DNA of 64,000 nucleotides from Polyangiaceae bacterium (GTDB lineage: Bacteria > Myxococcota_A > Polyangia > Polyangiales > Polyangiaceae). Shown in pieces: positions 37,271 to 46,149 of this stretch. Numbering within the stretch: position 1 is the first letter of the stretch; every line of letters begins with the position of its first letter. Location of the stretch: positions 2,604,001 to 2,668,000 of the forward strand of contig JADJRH010000011.1 in assembly GCA_016712345.1 (NCBI GenBank), written 5' to 3'. Position numbers and translations under genes: made by a program. The notes below the pieces were generated by a model. The model was not told the origin of the DNA. It did not search any database and saw only the letters and a list, made by a program, of their open reading frames with translations.

Positions 37271-38491
37271 GTGTCCGGGCATAGTGCGACCAAGAGTCAC
37301 TCTGCAGAGGCTGCCGCCCTGGGCTTCTACTACCAAACGTTCTTCGCGCTACTCACGCTCTTGCGGCGTGACACGGACGACGCAGTGATTGGCGTCGAAC
37401 AACTCGACGACGTCGTTCTGAATGCCGATGGTCAAACACTACTGTTTCAACTAAAGCACTCCATCCGCGCCGTACCGCCGCCCGTCACCCTGAAGTCTCG
37501 TGCCCTGTGGAGTTCACTGAAGGCGTGGATCGATGCGCTTCCCACGCTGACTCTTTCCGAGACGACGTTCCACCTTGTTGCGGTCACTGGCATCCAGAAC
37601 GGCAGCCCACTGACGGCGTTGGCATCCTTGGACGCGAATCGCGATGAACTCCTGAAAGAGCTAATCAAAGAAGCGCGATATGTCGTAAACGCACGCACCG
37701 AGGCGGCAATTAAGAACAAGAAGGACTTACCTCATGCAGACCGCGTGGATGGGTGCGAGGCATTTCTCGCACTTTCGGAGACCGAACGGCGCAACTTGGT
37801 CCGGCGCATCGTCATCATGCAGGACACCGCAACAATCGGCGAGATCGAGCACCACGTTGCGAAGAACCTACAGATCGTGCCCCCTGAGCAGCGTCCCGAG
37901 GTGGCGAGGCGGCTTGTCGAATGGTGGGACCGGCAAGTCGTCTACTCACTCTGTGGCAGGCGCCACCGCTTTATCTCACGTGCCGAGTTGCAAGTCCAGC
38001 TGAGCGCAATCATCGGCGACATCGAGCGCGGGAAACTCTTGGCCGATTTCGAGACTATAAGTGAGCCTGAGAACTATCAGCCGGACGGCATGCTCGCTCG
38101 CCAGATCCGGCTGGTCCTAGGGCGGAAGTCTGACCTCTCGAAGGCGATTCGCGAGGAATGGCGGGCGCGTGAACAGCGCTCAAAGTGGATGAACGAGAAG
38201 CCTAGTATGGCGACGGTAATCGGCGAGTACGACCTGATCCTTCAGGAGTATTGGCTGGATCGACATTCCCGGATGGTGGAGGATTGCGACGGCGTTGAAG
38301 ATGGTGAGAAATGTGCATCAGGCCTAAACATTTTGCGCTGGACTCACGACGAGGCGCCCACCGTCGTACGTCCGATCGCCGCAGAATGGACGGCACCGTA
38401 TTACGTGCGAGGCAGTTACCAGGTTCTAGCGATCAACCTCGATGTCGGTTGGCACCCAGACTATCTCAGGCTCTTGGGAGAGGATGAATGA
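37271..38491 (+). CDS. ABC-3C conflict system, nuclease-bearing effector component
   Basis: A 406-residue protein starting at GTG 37271, with GGAG upstream. The N-terminus (ALGFYYQTFFALLTLL, then VIGVEQLDDVVL and FQLKHS at residues 40-64) has the Glu/Asp and Q-x-K pattern of a PD-(D/E)XK-type nuclease. The rest is helical, as in effector subunits of ABC three-component systems. It is followed, with ATGA overlaps, by the middle component and a DUF3732 ATPase, the defining triad. Such systems are predicted to recognise foreign nucleic acid and activate the nuclease. Confidence 0.8.
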   Translation: MSGHSATKSHSAEAAALGFYYQTFFALLTLLRRDTDDAVIGVEQLDDVVLNADGQTLLFQLKHSIRAVPPPVTLKSRALWSSLKAWIDALPTLTLSETTFHLVAVTGIQNGSPLTALASLDANRDELLKELIKEARYVVNARTEAAIKNKKDLPHADRVDGCEAFLALSETERRNLVRRIVIMQDTATIGEIEHHVAKNLQIVPPEQRPEVARRLVEWWDRQVVYSLCGRRHRFISRAELQVQLSAIIGDIERGKLLADFETISEPENYQPDGMLARQIRLVLGRKSDLSKAIREEWRAREQRSKWMNEKPSMATVIGEYDLILQEYWLDRHSRMVEDCDGVEDGEKCASGLNILRWTHDEAPTVVRPIAAEWTAPYYVRGSYQVLAINLDVGWHPDYLRLLGEDE

Positions 38492-38973
38492 AAGCCGCCC
38501 ATGACATCTTTGCAGAGACAAACCCAGCGTTTTGCGCCTACGCGCTGGTTGGCTTCACCGCCGCGTTCCTTTCAGTGAACGCCGGAGGTCCGGAGTTGCC
38601 AGTCGCGTACCTCTCGCTTCCGATCGCCTTGTCCGGCGATCTCGCAGGCGCTTTCAGCGGGACGAATAAGAACACCGGCCTCCTTGAATGGTTGGAGCGC
38701 AGCCCGCAAATCCAGATCGGGCTGGCCGAGCGCATGAATAGGTCTCTGAGCATTGTCACCGAGGCTGTCCGCTTCGGCTGCTTTTCCCGCGTGCTAACCG
38801 TCACTGATGGCGCCCGGCTCCTCTTGGGCAAGCGCAAGGCAAAGAAGAGCGCCACGACTGCACTGAGCGATGGCCCCGCCCAGTCGCTCAGGCGAGCCGA
38901 GCGCCTTGGCTACTGGTTCGCGGCGGCTGGATCGACGAAGACGGTGTTTGACATGATGGGACTCACGGTATGA
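38488..38973 (+). CDS. ABC-3C conflict system, middle component
   Basis: A 161-residue protein between the nuclease and the ATPase, sharing four-base ATGA overlaps with both. ETNPAFCAYALVGFTAAFL and LPVAYLSLPIALSGDLAGAF fit the small middle-component family of ABC-3C systems, in which the conserved asparagine-proline start and the LPL-like segment recur. Its exact role is unknown; it presumably links the ATPase to the effector. Confidence 0.78.
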   Translation: MKAAHDIFAETNPAFCAYALVGFTAAFLSVNAGGPELPVAYLSLPIALSGDLAGAFSGTNKNTGLLEWLERSPQIQIGLAERMNRSLSIVTEAVRFGCFSRVLTVTDGARLLLGKRKAKKSATTALSDGPAQSLRRAERLGYWFAAAGSTKTVFDMMGLTV

Positions 38974-40928
38974 ACCGCTGGAATATCACAAAGATCTTCT
39001 TCGTTGGCCTGTCAGGACGACGACGCGATGTTTCGTTAGATGTCGGCGCGGTGAACATCATCACCGGCGCATCCGGAACCGGCAAGTCGACACTCATCAA
39101 GGCAATTGACTACTGCCTTGGATCGGGCAAGTGCGAACTCCCCGCGCACGTTCGCCGGCGCAGCGTTGCCGTCGGTGTCAAATGGACGAATGGCGAAGCG
39201 GAAATGCTGATCGGTCGGCTCATTCCCCCGGTTGGGCAGGCCACCAGCGGGCGCATGTTTGTGGCGTCTGGACACCACCTGACCTTGCCGACAACAATTG
39301 ATCAGTTCGAGGGGGCCACTACGCTTGATGCCGTCAAGGCCTTCATTGAACGTGCTTTTGGGATTGGTGATCTGTGCGGCGAACCTGATGCATCCGGGAA
39401 CCTCCGCGGGCGTGCCACCGTCCGGCACGTCACGCTGTACATATTCGTAACCAAGGAGGTCATTTACAGCGAATCGGTCCTGTTACATGGCTTGGAAGTC
39501 GCAGATAAGGCGCGCGATATCGTAGAGACGATGCCGTACTTCCTACGCGCCACTGACGAAGCAAGCGCGATCGACGAAAGGCGGCTTAGGCAACTCCAGA
39601 GAACGCTGGAGAAGGAGGAGACGCGGGAGCGTACCCGCGCAGCGGCTGATAGCGCCCTAAAGCAGCGTGCGATCAGCCTTCTCACGGAAGCGCACCGGAT
39701 TGGTCTGGTTCCGTCCCCGCCCGCCGACGGAACTGAGGATGAACTCATCGCGCAACTCAAGGGCATATCCAACACTGAACTGGACGTCTACACCTATCCG
39801 AGCGAGGACGAACTCGGGAGCTTGCACGGGAGGCGGCGCGACACGCTAGCCGCCCTGGCTGCGGCACAACGGCGCTCGCGGGCAACGCGTGCCGCGATCC
39901 GGGAGGCGTCCGGCTTCGAGACTGCCGTCAGCCGCCAACGCGAGAAGCTGATGCTGGCCGAACACTTGGATCTGGACAAGATTGGCGTAACCTGCCCGCT
40001 TTGCGATTCCCCCTCGGAGCGGGGCCGGAAGACGGCTCAGGCACTTCAGGCGACCCTAGCGCAGGTCCGCTCGGAAAGCGCTGCGGTCGAGCGGGTCAAG
40101 CCAAAGCTCGTCGAACACGATCGAACCCTCGATCACGAGGTCGCAACGTTGAACGCCGAATTACGCCGCGTCGATGATCAAATCCAGACCTGGCTGCGCC
40201 AGAGTGAAGAAACCAAGCGCCTCACCGACGTAGCCCAACTTCGGGCGCATCTCATGGGGCGCATCTCGTTTTTTCTCGAGTCGTCAAGCGACAATCAGCG
40301 TCAAGCTGGGCGTGATCTGAACGTGCTCCGAGATGAGATCGCCGCCCTATCGGCGAGAGTCGACCGAGATGCGAAGGAGGTGAAACTGCGCCGGGCCGAG
40401 GCGAAGGTCTCGCAGTTCGCATCAGCGGCCTTTGCAGATCTACCCACTGTGGCTCCGTGCATCGGGGCCGAACTCAACTTCTCGGCGCGGCAGCCAGAGG
40501 TTACCGTCATCGAGGGCGGAAACGGTGCAGTCCTTCGAATGCCTGATGTCGGATCGGACCAGAACTATCTCGCAATCCACATCGCCCTAGCATTCGCATT
40601 GCAGCACTACTTCGAATTCTCAAACTCGCCTGTGCCCGGATTGCTGGTCCTTGATCAGATCAGCCGTCCCTACTTTCCGACTAGCGGAGAAGAGGACGAG
40701 ACCGAGATTGAGGGCAGAGAGGAGGACGAAGATGTGCAGGCGATGCGCAAGCATGTCGAATTCCTGTTTCTCGAAACCGCGCGTAGGAAGGGCTTGCAGG
40801 TGCTATTGATCGAACACGCCTACTTCGCTGACGATCCGCGCTATCGTGCAGCGACGCGAGAGCGGTGGACGCGCGCCTCGGGTGAGGCTCTGATCCCATT
40901 GAACTGGCCGGTACGCGCGGATGAGTAG
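38970..40928 (+). CDS. ABC-3C conflict system, DUF3732 SMC-like ATPase
   Basis: A 652-residue SMC/Rad50-like ATPase. Walker A is GASGTGKST (33-41). Long coiled coils surround a CPLC motif near residue 341, which looks like a Rad50-type zinc hook. The C-terminal part has GLLVLDQISRPYF, a Walker B-like motif in which the usual catalytic Glu position is occupied differently, as is common in DUF3732 proteins. It would sense DNA ends or structures and drive the effector. It ends 70 bases before an attC-like hairpin. Confidence 0.85.
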   Translation: MNRWNITKIFFVGLSGRRRDVSLDVGAVNIITGASGTGKSTLIKAIDYCLGSGKCELPAHVRRRSVAVGVKWTNGEAEMLIGRLIPPVGQATSGRMFVASGHHLTLPTTIDQFEGATTLDAVKAFIERAFGIGDLCGEPDASGNLRGRATVRHVTLYIFVTKEVIYSESVLLHGLEVADKARDIVETMPYFLRATDEASAIDERRLRQLQRTLEKEETRERTRAAADSALKQRAISLLTEAHRIGLVPSPPADGTEDELIAQLKGISNTELDVYTYPSEDELGSLHGRRRDTLAALAAAQRRSRATRAAIREASGFETAVSRQREKLMLAEHLDLDKIGVTCPLCDSPSERGRKTAQALQATLAQVRSESAAVERVKPKLVEHDRTLDHEVATLNAELRRVDDQIQTWLRQSEETKRLTDVAQLRAHLMGRISFFLESSSDNQRQAGRDLNVLRDEIAALSARVDRDAKEVKLRRAEAKVSQFASAAFADLPTVAPCIGAELNFSARQPEVTVIEGGNGAVLRMPDVGSDQNYLAIHIALAFALQHYFEFSNSPVPGLLVLDQISRPYFPTSGEEDETEIEGREEDEDVQAMRKHVEFLFLETARRKGLQVLLIEHAYFADDPRYRAATRERWTRASGEALIPLNWPVRADE

Positions 40929-40997
40929 TCGGTTGGCTGGAGCAACAACATTGATGAGAGCGCCGTGCTTCCTATTTCGTCGCGATGAGACGGACCT

Positions 40998-41072
40998 GGC
41001 TAACACTCAGATGGATCCGACAAAGGCAAGCTTACTTCTTGCGCCTGCTTTGCGGCTATCTGAACGTTAGTT
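40998..41072. repeat. attC-like hairpin between the ABC-3C ATPase and the TIR-like gene
   Basis: A 75-base imperfect palindrome. GGCTAAC (40998-41004) faces GTTAG (41066-41070); TCAGAT (41007-41012) pairs with ATCTGA (41058-41063); CAAAG (41021-41025) with CTTTG (41048-41052); GCAAG (41026-41030) with CTTGC (41038-41042). The AAC...GTT ends, the two-box stem with unpaired bulges and the length fit an integron cassette recombination site. The next start codon is 28 bases downstream, as in cassettes. The strict consensus GTTRRRY is not fully met (GTTAGTT). Confidence 0.6.
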
Positions 41073-41099
41073 AGTCAGGCGGAAGTGAGGAGAAGCGAT

Positions 41100-42158
41100 G
41101 TGACTAAATCGTCTGAAAGAATCGTGATTTTTTGGTCTTGGCAGACCGACTCACCGCCTGCGGAGAATCGCAACTTCATAGAGGAGTGCCTTCGGCGCGC
41201 CACCAAACAACTCAAGAGCACGAGGGCTCTCGTTGTGCATGTCGACCGAGACACGAAGGGCGTGCCCGGAACCCCTCACATCGTCGATACGATCCTTGCG
41301 AAGATCCGGGCTTGCGACATTTTTCTCTGGGACGCGACTCTTGTCTACAAAAGACCACGACCTTCACCGAATCCAAACGTTCTTATCGAACTCGGCTATG
41401 CACTGGCAGCCTTAGGGGACGCTCGGATCATCGGTGTAATGAACTTGACCGGAGCCAAACCGTCCGAGCTTCCTTTCGATCTTCGTCATCGTCGGTGGCC
41501 ACTTCAATTCTATTATTCCACAACGCCGTTACGCAAGCCTGGGCGGCGAAACCAGCCAGACGACGCGGCTGAAAAGGCTCCTCCGAGTAAAGCTGACGCG
41601 CAGGCCGACCTGGTTACAAAACTGGTTTCCGCGATACAAGCCGCTCTCGACTCACCCAAGCACGGAATCGGCTGGACTGACGTCGATTCTGCCGTCGCCA
41701 AGCGCCTTTGGCAGCTCTTGGATTCCCACCGCTTGGTTGATTGGCACCAAGAGCGAGTCGGTTACCCCAGGACCGAGGATATGGACACGCTTGATCGCTT
41801 CTCGGCGTACCTCACCACCGCCGCGCGTCCCGAGAACCAATTCGACGATCCGGTGATCGCAGACCAACATGCAGGCTTCCTCAGAGCGATCGATTCATAC
41901 ATGGTGGTTACCGGGCGAGAAATGGTGCCGCACCCCATCGGCGAGCGACGGATTATCGTTAGTGCGAAGGTCACACGTCTGACAGCCGAGGAGTACGAAG
42001 AACTCTATCAACGACAAATGACGGCTATACAAGACGCGGCAGACGGGGTACGCAAAGCGTGGGACGGATACGTCAACGCGCTCCGAAGGAAGCACCCCGA
42101 TGTCGTCGATATAAGACCGCACGCACATGGTTCGGCCGAAACCTCAGAATCCGGCTAA
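41100..42158 (+). CDS. TIR-like domain protein, predicted NAD-degrading effector
   Basis: About 352 residues from GTG 41100, which has GAGGAG at a suitable distance; the frame also offers GTG 41085. The N-terminal 170 residues (IFWSWQTDSPPAENRNFIEE, HVDRDTKGVPGTPHIVDTIL, NPNVLIELGYALAALG) have the TIR-like pattern in which the glutamate of ELGYA (about residue 96) is the predicted catalytic residue. The C-terminal half is helical with no known domain. It probably triggers host shutdown on infection, by analogy. It is flanked by attC-like hairpins on both sides. Confidence 0.75.
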   Translation: MTKSSERIVIFWSWQTDSPPAENRNFIEECLRRATKQLKSTRALVVHVDRDTKGVPGTPHIVDTILAKIRACDIFLWDATLVYKRPRPSPNPNVLIELGYALAALGDARIIGVMNLTGAKPSELPFDLRHRRWPLQFYYSTTPLRKPGRRNQPDDAAEKAPPSKADAQADLVTKLVSAIQAALDSPKHGIGWTDVDSAVAKRLWQLLDSHRLVDWHQERVGYPRTEDMDTLDRFSAYLTTAARPENQFDDPVIADQHAGFLRAIDSYMVVTGREMVPHPIGERRIIVSAKVTRLTAEEYEELYQRQMTAIQDAADGVRKAWDGYVNALRRKHPDVVDIRPHAHGSAETSESG

Positions 42159-42243
42159 CGATGAGCATTTCATCGCCGACCACTGCAACACCTTCCCATC
42201 TTCACCGCGGCGATTTAGGTCGGCGTGAAAGCGTGGGTTGAAC
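42153..42243. repeat. attC-like hairpin at the 3' end of the TIR-like gene (tail A)
   Basis: GGCTAAC (42153-42159) contains the TAA stop of the TIR-like gene; GTTGAAC (42237-42243) matches the integron R' consensus GTTRRRY. Between them TTTCA and CGCCGAC (42168-42180, one unpaired T between) pair with GTCGGCG and TGAAA (42219-42230): a 12-bp stem with a single extrahelical base. Related tails follow the genes ending at 53072 and 59057. Confidence 0.62.
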
Positions 42244-42369
42244 AGGCCCGGTCGGCGCGCGCGGCGTCTTGGGTTTTTCGAGGGACTACTGCCGCACCGC
42301 GGCCATGTTCAACGGCAAATGACATCAGCAGACTCTCCCTCTATCTCATATTGAAACGAGGAGCCCACA

Positions 42370-42675
42370 ATGTTCAAGGTGATCTCGGCACTCGGAGCGC
42401 TCTTTCTCTACGGCTCGCTTGGCATCGCGCCATGGGGGGTTGATGCTCGATCTGAGCAGCACTCGTCACCATGGACTTCCCCACCGGTGCCGAAAAATCC
42501 AGATTGTTTGATCAGCGAAGAGGAGAGAGAACGTCGAGTTAAAGTGTGCGAAAAAGAGTTTGAGGATTGTCGTGATTGGTGCACCCGCACCAACGGCGGC
42601 AGAGATTGCTACAGCAAGTGCAGTGACAAGATCGCCGAGTGCATGAAGCAGATCCCTTACGCTGACAAGGATTGA
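42370..42675 (+). CDS. Small exported cysteine-rich protein
   Basis: A 101-residue protein preceded by an AGGAG ribosome-binding site. It has a signal peptide (MFKVISALGALFLYGSLGIA) and a mature part with seven cysteines in a helical arrangement (CEKEFEDCRDWCTRTNGGRD, then CYSKCSDKIAEC), likely two disulfide-linked helices. The family is not recognised. It is followed after one base by the duplicated-domain gene, so they are probably co-expressed; a secreted toxin or adhesin with cytoplasmic partners is possible but not shown. Confidence 0.7.
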   Translation: MFKVISALGALFLYGSLGIAPWGVDARSEQHSSPWTSPPVPKNPDCLISEEERERRVKVCEKEFEDCRDWCTRTNGGRDCYSKCSDKIAECMKQIPYADKD

Positions 42676-42676
42676 C

Positions 42677-43345
42677 ATGGATGTCTTGGCGACCCGCGTC
42701 CTCAAGTACCGCAACGACCATGGCAGCGAGCGCGACGTTACGCTGACGCTCTTCGCCCCTTCCCGAACGGAGCATGACTGGCAGTGTGGATTCCAGTTTT
42801 CACCGCCGGCCAACCAAAAAATCGTTCATGTCTATGGGGTCGACATCCTCCAGGCAATCGTTGGCTGTCTAAAGGTGGCTCGCGGCTACATTGAGCATCC
42901 GACAGAACAGCGTTCAAGCTGGCAAGGAATGTCTCATTCAGGTTTGCCATGGCACGCTGAGAAGCCGGCTTCCTACCATCCCCCCGATGTCCCGCCGCCT
43001 CAAGAATTTCCAGCCGATCTCGATGTTTTAGCAACGCGGAAACTTGGATATCGCGACGCAACCACCGGCACGCACTCTCTGGTTTTGACCGTGTACAAAC
43101 CCCTCCAGGCGAAGGACGATGTGTGGCGGTGCGCTTTCGGCCTTGGGTCATCAGAATGCACCCAGGTGCGATATGGGCGCGGTGCGGACATGATAGAGGC
43201 ATTGCTCAATGCGCTTGCACTTGCTCGTGCGGCGTACGAGGCCGCAGCGCCGAAGGATTCGGTCGCCTCTGAGTCGAGTGACTTCTTTGACTGTAGCGAT
43301 TTGCCGTACAGCATTGGGCGGGCGTATTTTACAGACCCCGCATAG
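42677..43345 (+). CDS. Duplicated-domain hypothetical protein (DUF6968-like)
   Basis: A 222-residue cytoplasmic protein with two copies of one domain, starting MDVLATRVLKYR and LDVLATRKLGYR and each ending in a G-x-D-(I/M)-(L/I)-x-A motif (VYGVDILQAIVG; GRGADMIEALLNAL). The pattern resembles the DUF6968 family, assigned from memory. The next gene carries a third, single copy. Such small paralogous domains beside a secreted protein often act as immunity or chaperone proteins; that role is inference only. Confidence 0.62.
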   Translation: MDVLATRVLKYRNDHGSERDVTLTLFAPSRTEHDWQCGFQFSPPANQKIVHVYGVDILQAIVGCLKVARGYIEHPTEQRSSWQGMSHSGLPWHAEKPASYHPPDVPPPQEFPADLDVLATRKLGYRDATTGTHSLVLTVYKPLQAKDDVWRCAFGLGSSECTQVRYGRGADMIEALLNALALARAAYEAAAPKDSVASESSDFFDCSDLPYSIGRAYFTDPA

Positions 43346-43366
43346 CTGATTGAAGGAGTGCGAGAA

Positions 43367-43642
43367 GTGATTGCTATCGAGCAGGTCTCCACGTTTGTGC
43401 CCTCGGACGGTGGTGCATCTCGCACGATCACCATTCGCATCAGTGACCTTCGAGAGGAGCCGAACGGATTGTGGTCCGTTGCTGTCGATGTCACCGGGTT
43501 CAAGACCGACGATCATACGCGAATCTGGGGCGCTGACTGGTTGAATGCAGTCGAGGGTGCAGCATCGTTTATTCGCGAACTCGCGGGTGGTAAGGTCAGA
43601 GATTACGGTGGTACGATCACACCGCCACTGCTGCCACCGTGA
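43367..43642 (+). CDS. Single-domain paralogue of the preceding gene
   Basis: A 91-residue protein. GTG 43367 has AAGGAG eight bases upstream, so it is preferred to the frame's first GTG at 43358. RTITIRISDL, WSVAVDVTGF and WGADWLNAVEGAASFIREL line up with the repeats of the upstream protein (RDVTLTLF, WQCGFQF, YGVDILQAIVGCLKVARGY). It is third in a plus-strand run with the secreted Cys-rich protein. Confidence 0.6.
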   Translation: MIAIEQVSTFVPSDGGASRTITIRISDLREEPNGLWSVAVDVTGFKTDDHTRIWGADWLNAVEGAASFIRELAGGKVRDYGGTITPPLLPP

Positions 43643-43759
43643 TGTTGTACGGCGCGTCACCAAAATGAAGGTCGCGCGATTCTGCGGCGCAGCGCACTCG
43701 GGAAACCAAACGAGTGTTTGCCTCAGCGAATGGGTAGATGAGGGTGGCGCTTGGCAAGG

Positions 43760-44374
43760 TTAGATGAATTTGTCGAAGCGCTGCGAGATCGCGTCGCGGG
43801 CGTACGCGCGGCGAATGTCAATGCGGGCTTGGCGGGAGCGTGTGTACGCCGTGCCGATGGGAATGTGCTCGGCGTCGGCAATGGTAGACATGGGTAGATT
43901 CAGGATGAAATGGGCGTAGAAAACGCGCATCCTGCGTGGTTCTGTCCATTCTGACAGTTCGTCAAGGAGAGCGCTCAACTGCTCTTCTTGCTCCACTTCA
44001 AGCAGTTCTTGTAACGGTGTTGGTCGTGGGTCAATGCCTGAATCGCGAAGGCAGTTATCAAACCATTCTGCCTCCTCAAGCGTTTCACGCCGCTCCTTGC
44101 GTTTGCGGTGGGCCATGGCCACTCGACTCACGATGGCGTACACAAACGAGCTGAATTCAGGATCGTCCGCGTCGAGCGCCATATTCAGGCGTTGGCGATT
44201 TTTCCAGATCACCAGCACTTTGATGAGCGCGACTTGAGTGACATCTTCCAAGTCGGCCTCGGGCACGCCACACAGGCGCACGACCTTACGAATAAACGGC
44301 CTTTGCTTTTCTAGCTCGCGGGCCTGCTTGTCAGGTACATCGAGCAATCGCTCGGGGATCGGTTTCACTGCCAT
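43760..44374 (-). CDS. ECF-like RNA polymerase sigma factor
   Basis: A 204-residue sigma-70-type factor from ATG 44374. Region 2 is seen in ADLEDVTQVALIKVLVIWK (residues 40-58) and SSFVYAIVSRVAMAHRKRKE; region 4 is FILNLPMSTIADAEHIPIGT with TAYTRSRQARIDIRRAY (157-191). No anti-sigma gene is adjacent. Fragments of this gene recur at 36694-36722, 49023-49091 and 55490-55660, each close to a copy of the composite repeat, so it belongs to the repeated structure of the island. Confidence 0.82.
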   Translation of the reverse strand: MAVKPIPERLLDVPDKQARELEKQRPFIRKVVRLCGVPEADLEDVTQVALIKVLVIWKNRQRLNMALDADDPEFSSFVYAIVSRVAMAHRKRKERRETLEEAEWFDNCLRDSGIDPRPTPLQELLEVEQEEQLSALLDELSEWTEPRRMRVFYAHFILNLPMSTIADAEHIPIGTAYTRSRQARIDIRRAYARDAISQRFDKFI

Positions 44375-44914
44375 CGCCTGACAATGGTCAGTGGCAGTGA
44401 AACACGAATGAAAGTCATTCACCGGGTATTTTGAACGGTTGCAACGAGCAACGACGCCGAAAATTCCGGCTTCGGACAAAGTGAGATTATCCTCTTCCAT
44501 GGGCTTGCGCTCCGGGTCTACGGGGTGCACGTCAAGGAGCCGTTCGGTGTTGGCGCACCGGGCGGCTCCGCCTTTTTTGGGGAGTGCCTTCAAACCTGCT
44601 GCGCGCCCCGCTGACGCATCCTCGCTGCGCTTCCGGTGCTCAAATACCAAAGCGTATGTTCCGCTCCGGGTCTCGCTCGGATGCGTGATCGGGGCTGCTC
44701 GCGACGGTTTGAAGACACTCCCCCATTCCAGCCAACACTCATTCAATCACACGACGCCGCGGCCGTGACATACCTCCTTGGGTAGATCTACACAAAACCA
44801 AACGGTTAGATCCACCTTTCATCCCCCCACTTGTATCAAATTCAAACAGCGAACGAAAGCGCAAAATGGACGCGCTTCGCCCAACCTGACCACACCCGCA
44901 GCCGCAGGAGTTTC
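44375..44914. other. Gene-free region upstream of the sigma factor
   Basis: The minus-strand sigma frame stays open to 44746, but the added sequence contains the hairpin element at 44584-44718 and has no domain, so I treat it as non-coding leader. GGCGGCTCCGCC followed by TTTTTT at 44567-44584 looks like a plus-strand terminator although no plus-strand gene ends here. 44719-44914 has no supported gene. Confidence 0.45.
44584..44718. mobile_element. 135-bp hairpin element with 13-bp inverted ends
   Basis: GTGCCTTCAAACC (44584-44596) is matched by GGTTTGAAGACAC (44706-44718) with one mismatch. The interior (GCCCCGCTGACGCATCC ... GGATGCGTGATCGGGGC) is itself an inverted repeat. The same interior, with the paired change ACGCGTCC/GGACGCGT, is found in the element at 49851-50046, whose outer ends are different. 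There is no coding sequence. Confidence 0.6.
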
Positions 44915-45083
44915 GAGCCTTTGCCTCCGTTTGACTGTCGTTAGTTGATACCTGACAATGACGACCGGGTTTTGCTCAAACGCTTTGCCGCGGCGCAACC
45001 GTGGGCGCGATTGCGTCTACCGCCGCAGCCGGCCTTTGGGAGCAATACGTGGATGCCGATCCATCGCGGTGGGTAAGAAGCTG
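44915..45083 (+). pseudogene. Fragment of a DUF1835-like gene
   Basis: This stretch matches bases 47641-47815 of the intact plus-strand gene at 47257-48312, including GAGCCTTTGCCTCCGTTTGA and TTGGGAGCAATACGTGGATG, with frame breaks between. It is cut off by the convergent Rpn-like gene. It is a remnant, not a gene. Confidence 0.75.
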
Positions 45084-46034
45084 CTACGAATCCGTCAGGA
45101 CTTCGTCGATTCCGGCGGCTGTGAGGGCCCGGTCGAGCCATGTTTCGAGCATGGCAGTGGTGGTGCAGGTGAGGATTTTGTCGCGCGCCTCGGGCGGGAC
45201 CGCGATGCCGCGCCGTTCAAGGATTCGCAACAGAGCGGTCGCCTCTCCGACAGCCTTTCCTCGCGCTTCGCCGAGCGCTTGCCCTGCCTCCCGGCCTCGC
45301 GCCTCACCTCGTGCTTCACCCTGCTTGTAGAACCAGTTTTGCATCACCGTTTCCTCGCGCAATAAAGGTAGAATGACTTCTCTCAAATTTCTACTTCTTT
45401 TATCGATCTCTGCCATGACCACCATGGCTACAAGCAACTCCTCCAATTCTCGCCCGTTGGCCCGGGCCCGCAGCTCGGCCACGGCACGCTTCATAGTGAG
45501 CGGATCAGCATCCACCGCGAGCGGCGTGAATATCAGCCAGAAAGGGCTGGCGCGAGCACACAACTCCGCCACTGTTTTTTGGTAGACCGCGTCAATTCGA
45601 AATACGACTCCTGAGAATGGCTCGCCCCGCGGAGAGGTGCGATACGCTCCTCGGCCTGGCCAGGGTTTCTCGCGACCGGAGAGCAAGACAACGGTGGTTC
45701 GGATGGGAGGTCGCAAGTGCGTGGCGCTTGTGTTGTCCATCACATTCATGGCGACAAGCACGTGATATTCAAACATCCTTTCTGGGACATTGGCCTCCCA
45801 CTCCAATTGCCACTCCACGTGTTCAAGCCTTCGCTCTTCCCCTGCCTGAACATCAAGCACACGATCGAGCCTCCTTTGGCGCGACGTAACTTGCGTATCA
45901 AGCCACGTGGCAGCCGTAACCTTCCACCTATCGGGCAATAGAGCCTTTGCAAACGACATGGGAAACTGACGCGAAACATGACGAAGGGTCAGATCGACAT
46001 CTTCGCCAAAGTCGGGCAACTCAGATGAACTCAA
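45084..46034 (-). CDS. Rpn-like (recombination-promoting nuclease/transposase family) protein
   Basis: About 316 residues. RRLDRVLDVQAGEERRLEHVEWQLEWE supplies the D...E-x-Q pattern of the PD-(D/E)XK core of this family; this is spread over residues 50-80 (VLDVQ; EHVEWQLEWE). A run of GEARGREAGQALGEARG-type repeats links to a helical C-terminal module (ILERRGIAVPPEARDKIL). TTG 46034 is chosen because AAAGGAGG lies four bases upstream; GTG 46052 is the longer option. A second copy at 49138-50316 is split by an insertion. Confidence 0.72.
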   Translation of the reverse strand: MSSSELPDFGEDVDLTLRHVSRQFPMSFAKALLPDRWKVTAATWLDTQVTSRQRRLDRVLDVQAGEERRLEHVEWQLEWEANVPERMFEYHVLVAMNVMDNTSATHLRPPIRTTVVLLSGREKPWPGRGAYRTSPRGEPFSGVVFRIDAVYQKTVAELCARASPFWLIFTPLAVDADPLTMKRAVAELRARANGRELEELLVAMVVMAEIDKRSRNLREVILPLLREETVMQNWFYKQGEARGEARGREAGQALGEARGKAVGEATALLRILERRGIAVPPEARDKILTCTTTAMLETWLDRALTAAGIDEVLTDS

Positions 46035-46149
46035 GATGCCTCCTTTCAACACTTATCTGTTCAAATCGGGGCCGAGTTATTTGAAAAAGCGACTTCGCCC
46101 TGAAAAAAAATCGCCATGGTCAAAGAAAGGCCGAAAGCGGCGAGCTTCG

